64,000 bases of DNA from Sporohalobacter salinus (GCF_016908635.1 NZ_JAFBEG010000003.1:62001-126000), one strand, 5' to 3'; numbered from the stretch's first letter, positions 8,051 to 17,272 are shown. The notes: a model not told the origin generated them from the letters alone. Program-made: numbers and translations.

Positions 8051-10534
8051 ATGGAAGATACTTATGATTTCGAGGATATTGAGGAAAAGTGGCAGCAATA
8101 TTGGGAGGAGAAGCGATTATTTGAGAGTGAATTAGAACCAGATAAACCAAAGCATTATACATTAGAGATGTTCCCTTATCCATCTGGAAATTTACATATG
8201 GGTCATGTTAGAGTTTATTCCATTGGAGATGTAATTGCCAGATTTAAACGGATGCAGGGTTATAATGTATTACATCCGATGGGATGGGATTCTTTCGGCT
8301 TACCTGCAGAAAATGCAGCGATTAAACGAGACATTCATCCTAATAGCTGGACTTGGGATAATATTGCTAATATGAAGGAGCAGTTAAAGAGTTTAGGACT
8401 CAGTTATGATTGGGATCGAGAGGTAGCTACTTGTCATCCTGATTATTATAAATGGACTCAATGGTTATTTTTACAATTATATAAGGAAGATTTAGCTTAT
8501 AAGCAGGAGTCTGCTGTTAATTGGTGTCCAGATTGTGAAACTGTATTGGCTAATGAACAGGTGGTTAACGAGGCATGTGAGCGATGTGGTGCAGAGGTGG
8601 AAGAGAAGAATTTAGCTCAGTGGTTTTTTAAGATTACTGAGTATGCTGATGAATTATTGGATGATCATGAATTATTAGATGATTGGCCAGATAGAGTTAA
8701 GACTATGCAGAAAAATTGGATTGGTCGTAGTGAAGGAGTAGAAATTAAATTTCCTGTAGATGGTTTAGATGAAGAATTAGAGGTCTTTACAACTCGACCT
8801 GATACAGTTTATGGGGCTACTTATATGGTATTAGCTCCTGAACATCCATTAGTGCCAGAATTGATTAGTGGAACTAAGCAGGAAGATGAAGTTATGGATT
8901 TTGTATCAGAAATAAAAGAGAAAGATGAAGAAGAACGGACTTCACCAGAATCAGAGAAATTAGGAGTTTTTACTGGCGCCTATGCTATAAATCCAATGAC
9001 AGAAGAAAAAATTCCTATTTTAGTTGCTAATTATGTTTTAATGAGTTATGGAACTGGAGCTATTATGGCAGTACCAGCTCATGATCAGCGCGACTTTGAT
9101 TTTGCTAAGAAGTATGATTTGGATATTAGAGTAGTTGTTCAGCCAGAAGATGAAGAGTTAAGCGGGGATACATTAGAAGAAGCATATACTGGTGATGGTT
9201 TGAATGTAAATTCTGGAATGTTAAATGGGTTAGATACTGAAGAAGCTTTTGATAAAATAGCAGACTATATGGAAGAGAATGATATTGGTAACAAAGAGGT
9301 TAATTATCGATTACGTGATTGGTTAGTTTCTCGCCAACGGTATTGGGGAACTCCAATTCCAATTATATATTGTGATGAGTGTGGAGTTGTTCCAGTACCT
9401 GAAGAGAACTTACCAGTTAAATTACCAACAGATGTAGAGATTACAGGACATGGTCAGTCGCCGTTAGCTCAGGTAGATGATTTTGTAAATACTACTTGTT
9501 CTAAGTGTGGTAAAGAAGCTAAAAGAGAAACAGATACTATGGATACTTTTGTTGACTCCTCTTGGTACTTTCTAAGGTATACCGATGCCGGAAATGAGGA
9601 AGAGATCTTTGCTTCTGAACAAGCTAATTACTGGATGAATGTTGACCAGTATGTCGGCGGTATTGAACATGCTATTTTACACCTTTTATATGCACGATTC
9701 TTTATGAAGTTTATCAGTGATTTAGGCATAGCTGATGCTAGAGAACCATTTGAACGTCTTTTGGCTCAGGGAATGGTACTTAAAAACGGTGCTAAAATGT
9801 CTAAATCTAAAGGTAATGTAGTAGATCCATTGGAGATTATTGATAATTATGGTGCTGATACTGCACGGTTATTTATTCTTTTTGCTGCCCCTCCTGAGAA
9901 GGATTTGGAATGGGATGATGAAGGGGTTAAAGGAGCATTTAGATTTTTAAATCGAGTTTGGAGAGTTACTGCTGAATATGCTGATCAGATTAAGGAATTG
10001 AATTTAAATAGTCTTCAGGTAGGAAACTTAGATAAATCGGAAAAAGAACTCTACCGCAGTATACATTTAGCAGTGAAAGAAGTAACTGAGGATTTAGATA
10101 GAAGAAAGCAATTTAATACTGCTATTAGTTCAATTATGGAGTTAGTAAATAGTATTTATCAATATAGAGAGCAGGCAACTGAAGAAAATATTGACTTATT
10201 AGCTTTGGCTATTAAGACTACTATATTATTATTATCTCCTTTTGCTCCTCATGCAACTGAAGAACTTTGGTCTGAATTAGGACAGACTGAAAGTGTTCAT
10301 TTGCAGGAATGGCCAGATTATAAAGAAGAGGCATTAAAGAAAGATGAAATTACAATTGTTGTTCAAATTAATGGTAAGGTGAGGGATAGAGTTGATGTAG
10401 CTGCTGATATAGAAGAGGAGCAATTAAAGGAAGTTGTTTTAGCTCAGGATAAAGTTCAGGATTATCTAGAGGATAAGAATTTAGTTAAAACAATTGTAGT
10501 ACCTAAAAAATTGGTTAATTTAGTTATTCAATAA
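8051..10534 (+). CDS. leuS: Leucyl-tRNA synthetase
   Basis: A class-I aminoacyl-tRNA synthetase of 827 aa charging tRNA-Leu. The HIGH motif appears as [11 protein letters not shown] near residue 42 and KMSKS as KMSKSKGN near residue 580. Between them lies the CP1 editing domain with [19 protein letters not shown], and two CxxC zinc-type pairs are present. The protein is strongly acidic, in line with a halophilic cytoplasm (inference). AGGAGG at 8038-8043 supports the ATG. A strong terminator follows, so it is probably a single-gene unit. Confidence 0.98.
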   Translation: MEDTYDFEDIEEKWQQYWEEKRLFESELEPDKPKHYTLEMFPYPSGNLHMGHVRVYSIGDVIARFKRMQGYNVLHPMGWDSFGLPAENAAIKRDIHPNSWTWDNIANMKEQLKSLGLSYDWDREVATCHPDYYKWTQWLFLQLYKEDLAYKQESAVNWCPDCETVLANEQVVNEACERCGAEVEEKNLAQWFFKITEYADELLDDHELLDDWPDRVKTMQKNWIGRSEGVEIKFPVDGLDEELEVFTTRPDTVYGATYMVLAPEHPLVPELISGTKQEDEVMDFVSEIKEKDEEERTSPESEKLGVFTGAYAINPMTEEKIPILVANYVLMSYGTGAIMAVPAHDQRDFDFAKKYDLDIRVVVQPEDEELSGDTLEEAYTGDGLNVNSGMLNGLDTEEAFDKIADYMEENDIGNKEVNYRLRDWLVSRQRYWGTPIPIIYCDECGVVPVPEENLPVKLPTDVEITGHGQSPLAQVDDFVNTTCSKCGKEAKRETDTMDTFVDSSWYFLRYTDAGNEEEIFASEQANYWMNVDQYVGGIEHAILHLLYARFFMKFISDLGIADAREPFERLLAQGMVLKNGAKMSKSKGNVVDPLEIIDNYGADTARLFILFAAPPEKDLEWDDEGVKGAFRFLNRVWRVTAEYADQIKELNLNSLQVGNLDKSEKELYRSIHLAVKEVTEDLDRRKQFNTAISSIMELVNSIYQYREQATEENIDLLALAIKTTILLLSPFAPHATEELWSELGQTESVHLQEWPDYKEEALKKDEITIVVQINGKVRDRVDVAADIEEEQLKEVVLAQDKVQDYLEDKNLVKTIVVPKKLVNLVIQ

Positions 10535-10558
10535 CATTATAGTTGAATATAAACTTTC

Positions 10559-10597
10559 AAAGCTCTCTTGTTAATTATTAACAAGAGAGCTTTTTTT
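10559..10597 (+). terminator. Rho-independent terminator after leuS
   Basis: AAAGCTCTCTTGTTAA pairs with its complement on the other side of a short loop and is followed by seven T. Confidence 0.95.
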
Positions 10598-10667
10598 ATT
10601 TTATGCAGGAAATTTATGCTAATTAATCTAATTAAATTAATGAAACTAGAAAAAGGAGGAAGGGTGA

Positions 10668-11309
10668 ATGTTCAGGTTTACCAAGAGGGAAGAAGTAATT
10701 TTATTGGTAGTTATAATTACTTTAGTAATTGGTAGTGGAATAATAACAGTTAAGTACTTTACAGGTAAAGATACTGAAGAAGTATTTGTAGCAGATAGTT
10801 TGGAAAAGGAAACGGTGAAGTCGAAGACAGAAACTTCAAAAGAAGAACAGAAGTTTGCGAATAACAAATCAGATAAAATTTTAGTTCAGGTAGGTGGAGA
10901 GGTTAATCAGCCTGGGGTTTATAAATTAAGAGAGGGGAGTAGGGTTTTTCGACTTTTGGATAAGGCTAAAGGGACTACTTCTAAAGCTAATTTGGATCAG
11001 ATGAATTTAGTGAAAAAATTAAAAGATGGAGAGAAGATAATTGTACCTAAGAAGAATATAATAGAAGAAAAATCAGATAAAATAAAAGTTAATAATGAAG
11101 AACGGACTGATGAAAATAAAATCAATTTAAATACTGCTTCTAAAAAGGAGTTAAAAGAGTTATATAGGGTTGGTTCTGTTTTAGCTGAGAGAATTATTGA
11201 ATATCGTAATCGGCATGGTGGTTTCAAAGATATAACAGAATTAAAGAAAGTATCTCGAATTGGTGAAAAGACTTTTCAAAATAATAAAGAGCGATTGACA
11301 GTTCAATGA
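10668..11309 (+). CDS. comEA: ComEA-type DNA-binding competence protein
   Basis: ComEA is the membrane-anchored DNA receptor of natural transformation. The 213-aa protein has an N-terminal membrane helix (about 9-27) and a charged linker. Next comes an SLBB-like segment (VGGEVNQPGVYKL, about 75-125), then a C-terminal helix-hairpin-helix pair starting INLNTASKKEL and ending RIGEKTF. A long AAAGGAGGAAGGG site precedes ATG 10668. Its last 4 bases overlap the comEC start, so the two are translationally coupled. Confidence 0.93.
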   Translation: MFRFTKREEVILLVVIITLVIGSGIITVKYFTGKDTEEVFVADSLEKETVKSKTETSKEEQKFANNKSDKILVQVGGEVNQPGVYKLREGSRVFRLLDKAKGTTSKANLDQMNLVKKLKDGEKIIVPKKNIIEEKSDKIKVNNEERTDENKINLNTASKKELKELYRVGSVLAERIIEYRNRHGGFKDITELKKVSRIGEKTFQNNKERLTVQ

Positions 11310-13636
11310 AGCTAAGTAAAGAATTTAGAATTCCTTTTTTAATATTTTTATTGTCATTGATAATGGGAATATTTTTAGGATTTATTTTTGATATTTCGCT
11401 GTTGATTTTGATAATTAGTCAAATTAGTTTGGTAATTGGAAGTATTATTTGCTGGTATTATGAATTAGAGTTCAGTAAGATATTAATTATAATTTTTATT
11501 CTATTATTAGGTTTGACTTTAGTTCAGAATTTAGAGTATCAATATCAAAATTCTAAATTAGTTACTGATTATGTTGATGAATACATAAAGGTTAAAGGTA
11601 GAATAGTTGAAAAATCTAGAAGTCAAAATGAAATAGAATATATATTAAAACCGAATCTAGTTATTGAAGATGGAAAAGAGAGCAGATTAGAGTATGGTAA
11701 GATATTGTTAAAGCTTAAGAATAATGAATATGATTATGGTGATATTCTAGAAGTTACAGGTAAGTTACAGTTGCCTATGGAGAATAGAAATCCAGGAGGA
11801 TTTTCTTACCGTCGTTATTTAAAGATGAAAGGGATTTATAGTTTATTATCTGATAATGAAATAAAAAAGATTAAGTTGCTCGGTAATAAAGGTAATCAAT
11901 TGGTAAAATTGAGCTTGCAATTTAAATCATATGCCGAAAAGATAATGGATAGGACAGTAGAAGAACCTTATAATCTTTTATTAAGGGGATTGTTATTAGG
12001 AGAAAAGGAACTGCTTCCTGATAGGATTATGAATAAATTTGAGCAGTTAGGACTTAATCATTTGTTAGTTATTTCTGGTTTTCACATTGGATTATTAGTT
12101 TTAATTTTAAATAGTATTTGTCAAGGGCTAAGTTTGCCTGTTAAATTGGCTGATTTAATAGCAGTAGTATTGATTGTAGGTTATATACTTATTACTAATG
12201 GACAGGCTTCAGTAGTTAGAGCAGGTTCAGTAGTTATACTTTATATCATAGGAAGATGGTTTAACCGCAAAATAAATATCTATAATATTTTATCACTAGT
12301 TGCTGTTATTATATTGATTTATAATCCATATTATCTTTTACGACCCGGGTTTCAGTTGTCATTTACTATTGTTTATAGTATTGTTTATTTAACTCCTGTT
12401 GTACAAAGAAGGTTGTTTTTCTTCCCTAAATTTATATCAGCAACATTAGCTGCTTCAATAGCAGCTCAATTGGGTGCTATGCCAATTTTAGCTTATCATT
12501 TTAACCGCATTTCATTTGTACCAATACTAGGAAATATTTTAGTAATTCCCATAGTAAGTTTAATTATCTTTTTTGGATTTTTATCTCTATTAGTTGGAAA
12601 TCTGCATTTAGTATTTGCTCAATTATTGAATAATATAAGTTATATATTATCAATTATATTATTAGAGATAGTTAACTTTCTAAAGTTATTTGATTTTTTG
12701 ACAGTTAGAGTAGCTAGGCCTAATCTTTTATCGATTGGTATTTATTATTTTTTATTTTTTCAGGTTAAGGATGTTTTGATTAAAGAAGTTATTCCTAATT
12801 TTCGGCGTAAAAAAGAGAAAATTATTTTTGGAGTATTGATTATTTTTCTTTGTATTCTATTATCAAAATTCAGTTATATTATTGATGATGAACTAGAAAC
12901 AGTATTTTTAGATGTTGGTCAGGGCAGTGCTTCATTTTTATCTTTGCCTTCAGGAAAGAAAGTATTGATTGATGGTGGGCCTGATAGAGATTTGGTAGCT
13001 GACTTTTTATATCAGAATGGTATTTCTGAGCTGGAATTAATTATTATTTCTCACTTTCATAGTGATCATTTTAAGGGATTATTTAGAGTAATAAAAGAGT
13101 TTGATGTTAATCTAGTTTTGCTTCCAAAGCCAGTAGTAAAGAATAAATCGGTTGATAGATTTTTTCAGTTATTAGCTAAAAGAAATATTAAGTATAAAAA
13201 GGTAGAAGTAGCTGGAAGCTTAGACTTAGAAAATATAAAATTTAATTTCTATCATTATCCTGGAATAATATCTGATCCTAATAATAATTCTTTAGTTGCT
13301 AAGTTAAGTTATAATGATTTTCAAATATTATTTACTGGGGATGCGGAAAAGAGAGTAGAAGAGTATTTATTAAAAAAGCAGGCTAAGTTGGATAGTGAGA
13401 TTTTAAATGTAGGGCATCACGGCAGTGATTCCTCCAGTAAATTAGACTTTTTACAGAAGGTTAAGCCTAGGTTAGCTGTGATTTCAGTGGGAAGATGGAA
13501 TAGATATGATTTACCTGATTTGAGTGTGATTAGGAGGCTTCGTAGTATAGAAGCAGAGGTATTTAAAACAAAAGATCAAGGAGCGGTTATTATTGAAAGT
13601 AATGGGAAGAAATACTGGTTACAACAAGATGAATGA
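11306..13636 (+). CDS. comEC: ComEC/Rec2 DNA-uptake channel with metallo-beta-lactamase domain
   Basis: ComEC forms the inner-membrane channel through which single-stranded DNA enters during transformation. The 776-aa protein has all three expected parts: an N-terminal soluble domain between membrane helices (DUF4131, about 60-180), a central ten-helix competence domain (GLLLGEKELLP...NHLLVISGFHIGL), and a C-terminal metallo-beta-lactamase domain. The last carries SHFHSDHFKG near 585, FTGDAE near 680 and VGHHGSD near 703. It overlaps comEA by 4 bases. The gene looks intact, so the uptake machinery is likely functional. Confidence 0.95.
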   Translation: MKLSKEFRIPFLIFLLSLIMGIFLGFIFDISLLILIISQISLVIGSIICWYYELEFSKILIIIFILLLGLTLVQNLEYQYQNSKLVTDYVDEYIKVKGRIVEKSRSQNEIEYILKPNLVIEDGKESRLEYGKILLKLKNNEYDYGDILEVTGKLQLPMENRNPGGFSYRRYLKMKGIYSLLSDNEIKKIKLLGNKGNQLVKLSLQFKSYAEKIMDRTVEEPYNLLLRGLLLGEKELLPDRIMNKFEQLGLNHLLVISGFHIGLLVLILNSICQGLSLPVKLADLIAVVLIVGYILITNGQASVVRAGSVVILYIIGRWFNRKINIYNILSLVAVIILIYNPYYLLRPGFQLSFTIVYSIVYLTPVVQRRLFFFPKFISATLAASIAAQLGAMPILAYHFNRISFVPILGNILVIPIVSLIIFFGFLSLLVGNLHLVFAQLLNNISYILSIILLEIVNFLKLFDFLTVRVARPNLLSIGIYYFLFFQVKDVLIKEVIPNFRRKKEKIIFGVLIIFLCILLSKFSYIIDDELETVFLDVGQGSASFLSLPSGKKVLIDGGPDRDLVADFLYQNGISELELIIISHFHSDHFKGLFRVIKEFDVNLVLLPKPVVKNKSVDRFFQLLAKRNIKYKKVEVAGSLDLENIKFNFYHYPGIISDPNNNSLVAKLSYNDFQILFTGDAEKRVEEYLLKKQAKLDSEILNVGHHGSDSSSKLDFLQKVKPRLAVISVGRWNRYDLPDLSVIRRLRSIEAEVFKTKDQGAVIIESNGKKYWLQQDE

Positions 13637-13753
13637 AAAAATTATTGAATGAAGGATCTATTGAAAGTAATTTTAATTAAATAGAATTAAAGGGATAATT
13701 AGTCTATAAATTAAAATATAATAAGTAGATGCGATATAGTTGGAGGGGATATA

Positions 13754-14686
13754 ATGAGAATTATAAAATTAATGGAAGATTTTTTGCAGTGGATTGAAGT
13801 GGAGAAGGGATATGCCGATTCTACCATTAAAGCATATGAATATGATATTCTTTTGTTTTTGAGATGGTATGATGGTGGTAAGATAAAACATGGAGCTAAT
13901 AATAAACAATTAAAGTTTAAATTAAAAACAATAAAATTAGAAGAGATAACATTAGAAGATTTAAGAGAATTTGTAGTTTATTTAGCTCGTAAATTGGATT
14001 ATTCAAATACGACACGCTGTCGTAAGATAGCATCCCTTAAATCTTTTTGGAATTATTTATGCAAGATTAGAAAGTTAACTGATAATATAGCATCTGATCT
14101 TTCATTGCCTAAAAAAGAACCAACAACAGAGATTTATTTAAAACAGAAGGAGATTAATCAATTATTTGTAGCTATTGATGAGATATCAAGAAATATTATT
14201 AGAGATAAAGCTATTCTAGCTGTATTATTATATACAGGAATTCGGGTTAGTGAATGTATCAACTTAAATCTGCCTGATATTGATGTAGAGAGTAGGATAT
14301 TGCGGGTAGTAAAAGGAAAAGGTGGTAAGTCGAGAATGATAGGGATTAATAAAGAATTACTTCCGTATATTAAAGAATATTTACAAGAAAGGCGGAAAAC
14401 TTCAGTAGAAGGAAAGCCGTTATTCTTGAGTGAAAGAAGAAAACGGCTAAGTAAAAGAACTTTACAGTATCATTTTAAACGTTGGGTTGAACAAGCAGGC
14501 TTACCACAAGAAGTAACAGTCCATAAATGTAGACATACTTTTTTAAGTCATTTATGTCAGAATGGAGCTTCATTAGCAGAAATTAAACAGATATCTGGGC
14601 ACAAGAATTTGGCTAGTTTACAAAGATACTTACATAATGATCAAAAGAGATTAAATAAGATTGTAAATAAGGTTTCCTATAAGTAA
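13754..14686 (+). CDS. Tyrosine recombinase, XerC/XerD type
   Basis: A 310-aa site-specific tyrosine recombinase. The N-terminal core-binding domain (about 5-110) and catalytic domain are both present. The active-site series can be read as R in TGIRVSEC, K in GKGGKSR, H-x-x-R in HKCRHTF, H in SGHKNL, and the nucleophile Tyr in RYLH near residue 292. Length and lack of extra domains fit Xer chromosome-dimer resolution. No phage or integron context is present. It stands alone between comEC and the convergent kinase gene; XerC versus XerD cannot be decided here. Confidence 0.85.
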   Translation: MRIIKLMEDFLQWIEVEKGYADSTIKAYEYDILLFLRWYDGGKIKHGANNKQLKFKLKTIKLEEITLEDLREFVVYLARKLDYSNTTRCRKIASLKSFWNYLCKIRKLTDNIASDLSLPKKEPTTEIYLKQKEINQLFVAIDEISRNIIRDKAILAVLLYTGIRVSECINLNLPDIDVESRILRVVKGKGGKSRMIGINKELLPYIKEYLQERRKTSVEGKPLFLSERRKRLSKRTLQYHFKRWVEQAGLPQEVTVHKCRHTFLSHLCQNGASLAEIKQISGHKNLASLQRYLHNDQKRLNKIVNKVSYK

Positions 14687-14687
14687 A

Positions 14688-15542
14688 TTAATTTTTTGGA
14701 AAGTAACAAATAAATTCTGTTCCATAATTTGGTTCACTTTCTATTTCTAATCTTCCCTCTGCTTCTTCAACAAGTGATTTAACAATATATAGTCCGTAGC
14801 CTCGTTCGCCTCCTTTAGATGAAAAGCCGGCTTGGAGTATCTCTCCAATTAATTTGTCTTCAATTACCGGGCCGGTATTAAAGACTTTTAATATATATTC
14901 CTTATTTTTATTCTTTCCTTTAATTTCGATCTTACATTCTTCATTGAAGTCTTTAGTAGCATCTATTGCATTATCCACTAAGTTAGATACTATTCGGAAT
15001 ATCTTATTAAGAGGAAGCTTTATACTTTCAATTCCTTGATCAATCTGGTAGCTAAGATCTAGATCTTCTTTAATTGCTTTTTCTTTTTTAGGAATTAAAA
15101 TTGAATCTAAAATAGTATCAGTAACTTCGGTTTCATCATACTTTAGATTAGCTAAATCTTGACTTAAGGATTTAATGTACTTTTTGGCCTTTTTATTTTT
15201 GTCAAGTTGAGCCATGCCGTAAAGTGTTTGAAGGTGATTAGCAAAATCATGTTTCTGGCTTCTTAAATTTCTAATTAATTTTTCCTTTTCTTCTAATTTA
15301 ATTTCTTGTAGTTTAAATTCCATTTCACGATTGATTAATTTAAATACTTCTTTGATCATAATGATTGATAAAATTGATAAAATTGATAAACAGATAGTCA
15401 CAAGCAAGACAGCATTTGCTAATAATGGCTGTGATTTAAAATAACCAAATTGGATTTTATTATTAAATAATAACAGTAAAAATGATTGGGTTAATAAGAT
15501 AATTATTATATATTTTACTTTTGAATTACTTTCCCATTTCAT
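14688..15542 (-). CDS. GHKL sensor histidine kinase, AgrC-like kinase half
   Basis: This is a membrane histidine kinase of about 284 aa. Two hydrophobic helices (about 10-26 and 43-63) are followed by a coiled segment, a Spo0B-like H-box with His98 (QKHDFANHL), an N-box (NLVDNAIDAT) and a G-box (GERGYGLYIVK). This arrangement is typical of the kinase part of AgrC-type peptide receptors. ATG at 15542 is preferred because GGTG lies 7 bases upstream; earlier TTG/GTG codons overlap that site. It overlaps the 3' end of the membrane gene at 15526-16047 by 17 bases. Together they resemble an AgrC split in two. No LytTR response regulator gene is in the window. Confidence 0.82.
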   Translation of the reverse strand: MKWESNSKVKYIIIILLTQSFLLLLFNNKIQFGYFKSQPLLANAVLLVTICLSILSILSIIMIKEVFKLINREMEFKLQEIKLEEKEKLIRNLRSQKHDFANHLQTLYGMAQLDKNKKAKKYIKSLSQDLANLKYDETEVTDTILDSILIPKKEKAIKEDLDLSYQIDQGIESIKLPLNKIFRIVSNLVDNAIDATKDFNEECKIEIKGKNKNKEYILKVFNTGPVIEDKLIGEILQAGFSSKGGERGYGLYIVKSLVEEAEGRLEIESEPNYGTEFICYFPKN

Positions 15543-16047
15543 TTTTATCACCAACTGAGTTAAAAATTCTATTTAGCGATTCAGATTTAAAAAAGCTAAT
15601 ATCAAGATAGTAAATACTAATCCCACTAATTATTAGTGGAAGTTTAGATAAATAAAAAGCAATTGAAACCCAAATTAGGTTATTACTATTTATGAGTTCG
15701 TGAATATTATCAAAAATATTAGTATAATGAAAAATTATTGGAAAGAATAGTATTTCTCCTAATAATAAAAAAATGAAGCCTAACATTGAAGCTATTGTTG
15801 CTAAACTCCAGCTAATATCAACAAAAAATTTAAATAATACAATTAGGAGAAAGCATAAAATAGCTATATGATAACCATATAGATCCAATATATTTCTTAT
15901 TAGTATTACACAAAGGGTATAGATAGTGATGATTTGAATATATTTTTCAATTGACAGTTTAATATCAATTGAACCTAAACCAACATAGATTAATAAAAAA
16001 TTTTCAAAAATAATGTAAAAAAGAAGTTTCCATATTGATAAATTCAT
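15526..16047 (-). CDS. Multispan membrane protein, candidate AgrC-like sensor half
   Basis: The 173-aa protein is almost entirely hydrophobic, with about five predicted membrane helices and no catalytic motif. It starts with a segment resembling the first helix of AgrC-type receptors (FENFLLIYVGLGS). Its size matches the membrane sensor part of an AgrC receptor. It is cotranscribed and overlaps the kinase gene at 14688-15542, so I infer that the two act as one receptor. The start at 16047 has a purine-rich GGAGGGGAAGG stretch just upstream. It is divergent from agrB. Function is inferred from context; the family name is uncertain. Confidence 0.6.
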   Translation of the reverse strand: MNLSIWKLLFYIIFENFLLIYVGLGSIDIKLSIEKYIQIITIYTLCVILIRNILDLYGYHIAILCFLLIVLFKFFVDISWSLATIASMLGFIFLLLGEILFFPIIFHYTNIFDNIHELINSNNLIWVSIAFYLSKLPLIISGISIYYLDISFFKSESLNRIFNSVGDKNEMGK

Positions 16048-16182
16048 TTTTATTCCTTCCCCTCCAAAAAAATGATAATTACTTTCTCTATAATAATTGT
16101 TTTATATTATATGTATAAATTCCTTCTTATTGTAAATAAAAATGTAATTATTTAGTTTGTATTGGGATAATAGTATATGAAG

Positions 16183-16194
16183 AAATATATCGGC
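16183..16194 (-). promoter_or_regulatory. Left copy of 12-nt inverted repeat (candidate operator)
   Basis: AAATATATCGGC here is the exact reverse complement of GCCGATATATTT at 16412-16423. Each copy is oriented the same way towards the gene it precedes, about 136 bases before the leftward gene start. Confidence 0.5.
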
Positions 16195-16405
16195 GGGGGA
16201 GAATATATAGGCAAAAAAAATAATTAAAAAATTAAGTTCTTAAATTATTATATTACACTACTTAGAAATTATTTTTTACGACTTATAATATGAATAAATT
16301 TAAATATTAAGCAAATTATACCTTTGTCTATATAAATTATTAGAGACTTTTAGCTAAATTCCTTCTTTTTTTGGAAAAAAAATATAAAAAAATCCAAAAT
16401 AAGAT

Positions 16406-16433
16406 TTGATAGCCGATATATTTTACGTAAAAA
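16406..16433 (+). promoter_or_regulatory. Possible agrBD promoter with embedded repeat
   Basis: TTGATA (16406-16411) and the weak -10 TAAAAA (16428-16433) are 16 bases apart. The right copy of the 12-nt repeat, GCCGATATATTT (16412-16423), fills most of the spacer, a usual place for a regulator site. The -10 is poor, so the promoter call is tentative. Confidence 0.4.
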
Positions 16434-16481
16434 ATAATTTTCATGATAAGTTTTCAAAAATGAATGAAAGGAGGTAAAAGT

Positions 16482-17093
16482 ATGGAGAGGAAAACAGGAG
16501 TAGAATTATTGAGTAAAAAATTGGTTCAGATTTTATTCCAAAACGTTTCAACAGAGGAAAAGGAGGTATTAATGTATGGAGCTACAGTTTTATTATCAAC
16601 TTTAGGAGCTTATTTAGTACTTATAGTTGTTTCTTCATTATTTAATGTTACATTTTTAACTGTAACAGCAGCAGTAACTGCTTCCTTATTAAGAATTTTT
16701 TCTGGAGGAGTTCATTCTTCTGAATTTAAATATTGTGTTTTATCAGGGACAATTGTTTTTATTACAATGGGGTTAATTGCAAATAATTTTGGTTATAAAA
16801 TTGAAAATATAAATATGTTAGTTTTGATTGTTTTGGTAATTGGTTCCTTTATTATTTACTTTTATGCTCCTGCAGAGATTAAAGAAAAACCGATTACTAG
16901 CCACAAAAAGAAGGCAAGATTTAAAATATATTCTTTTATTGTATTTAGTGTCTTACTAGTATTTTATTATATCATCAATTTAAAGACAAATAATGATCAA
17001 TTTGTGTTAGCAGGATTGTTAGGTGCTTTATGGCAGTTGTTTACCCTTACACCTCTAGCATATAAATTATTCAATCGAGAATATAATATTTGA
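16482..17093 (+). CDS. agrB: AgrB-family accessory gene regulator protease
   Basis: AgrB is the integral-membrane peptidase that trims the AgrD propeptide and forms its (thio)lactone ring. The 203-aa protein has about five to six membrane helices and the catalytic pair His78 and Cys85 in the segment GGVHSSEFKYC, at the positions known for staphylococcal AgrB. The start is ATG 16482 because AAAGGAGG lies 7 bases upstream; the longer in-frame ATG at 16464 lies upstream of this site. The small peptide gene follows after 48 bases, as in agrBD operons. Confidence 0.92.
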   Translation: MERKTGVELLSKKLVQILFQNVSTEEKEVLMYGATVLLSTLGAYLVLIVVSSLFNVTFLTVTAAVTASLLRIFSGGVHSSEFKYCVLSGTIVFITMGLIANNFGYKIENINMLVLIVLVIGSFIIYFYAPAEIKEKPITSHKKKARFKIYSFIVFSVLLVFYYIINLKTNNDQFVLAGLLGALWQLFTLTPLAYKLFNREYNI

Positions 17094-17141
17094 AAAATAA
17101 ATATTTTGCTGCATCAATAATTTTAAAAAGGAGGTGAGATT

Positions 17142-17258
17142 ATGAAAAAAATAGTTGCTAAATTATTAAAGAAAGCAACAGAAGCTAATGTAGCATCAGT
17201 AAGTGGGTCTTTTGGTTACCAACCAGAAGTTCCAGAAGCAGTAAAGAAAGATGAATAA
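17142..17258 (+). CDS. agrD: AgrD-like autoinducer propeptide without cysteine
   Basis: A 38-aa ORF directly after agrB with a perfect AAAGGAGGTGAG site. It has the three AgrD parts: an amphipathic Lys-rich N-terminal helix (about 1-15), a small core (ASVSGSFGY, about 18-26) and an acidic C-terminal tail (QPEVPEAVKKDE). The QPxxP tail resembles clostridial AgrD proteins. The core lacks the usual ring-forming Cys; Ser19, Ser21 and Ser23 are the only nucleophile candidates, which would give a lactone and not a thiolactone. Function rests on position, size and tail pattern. Confidence 0.85.
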   Translation: MKKIVAKLLKKATEANVASVSGSFGYQPEVPEAVKKDE

Positions 17259-17272
17259 CAAATTTCTATTAC

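Larger units (their letters stand above)
16048..16481. other. Divergent intergenic region of agr-like locus
   Basis: 434 very AT-rich bases separate the leftward receptor gene from agrB. They contain a 12-nt inverted repeat (16183-16194 and 16412-16423) and a 13-nt direct repeat TAAATTCCTTCTT (16116-16128 and 16355-16367). A possible agrB promoter is listed separately. No coding frame with a ribosome site was found. Confidence 0.7.

Noticed and set aside
10997-11227. Minus-strand open frame inside comEA and similar long antisense frames inside lepA, dnaK, dnaJ, nfeD, yqfD and mgtE
   Set aside because: All lie opposite strongly supported genes, lack ribosome sites and have translations without recognisable structure.
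13754-14686. Tyrosine recombinase as integrase of an integrative element
   Set aside because: Size and motifs fit Xer proteins, no flanking repeats or tRNA target next to it, and neighbours are competence and regulatory genes.
15526-16047. Interpretation of the two leftward genes as one AgrC gene broken by a frameshift
   Set aside because: The kinase gene has its own ribosome-like site, start codon and two membrane helices, and the sensor gene ends in a normal hydrophilic tail; still worth checking in relatives.
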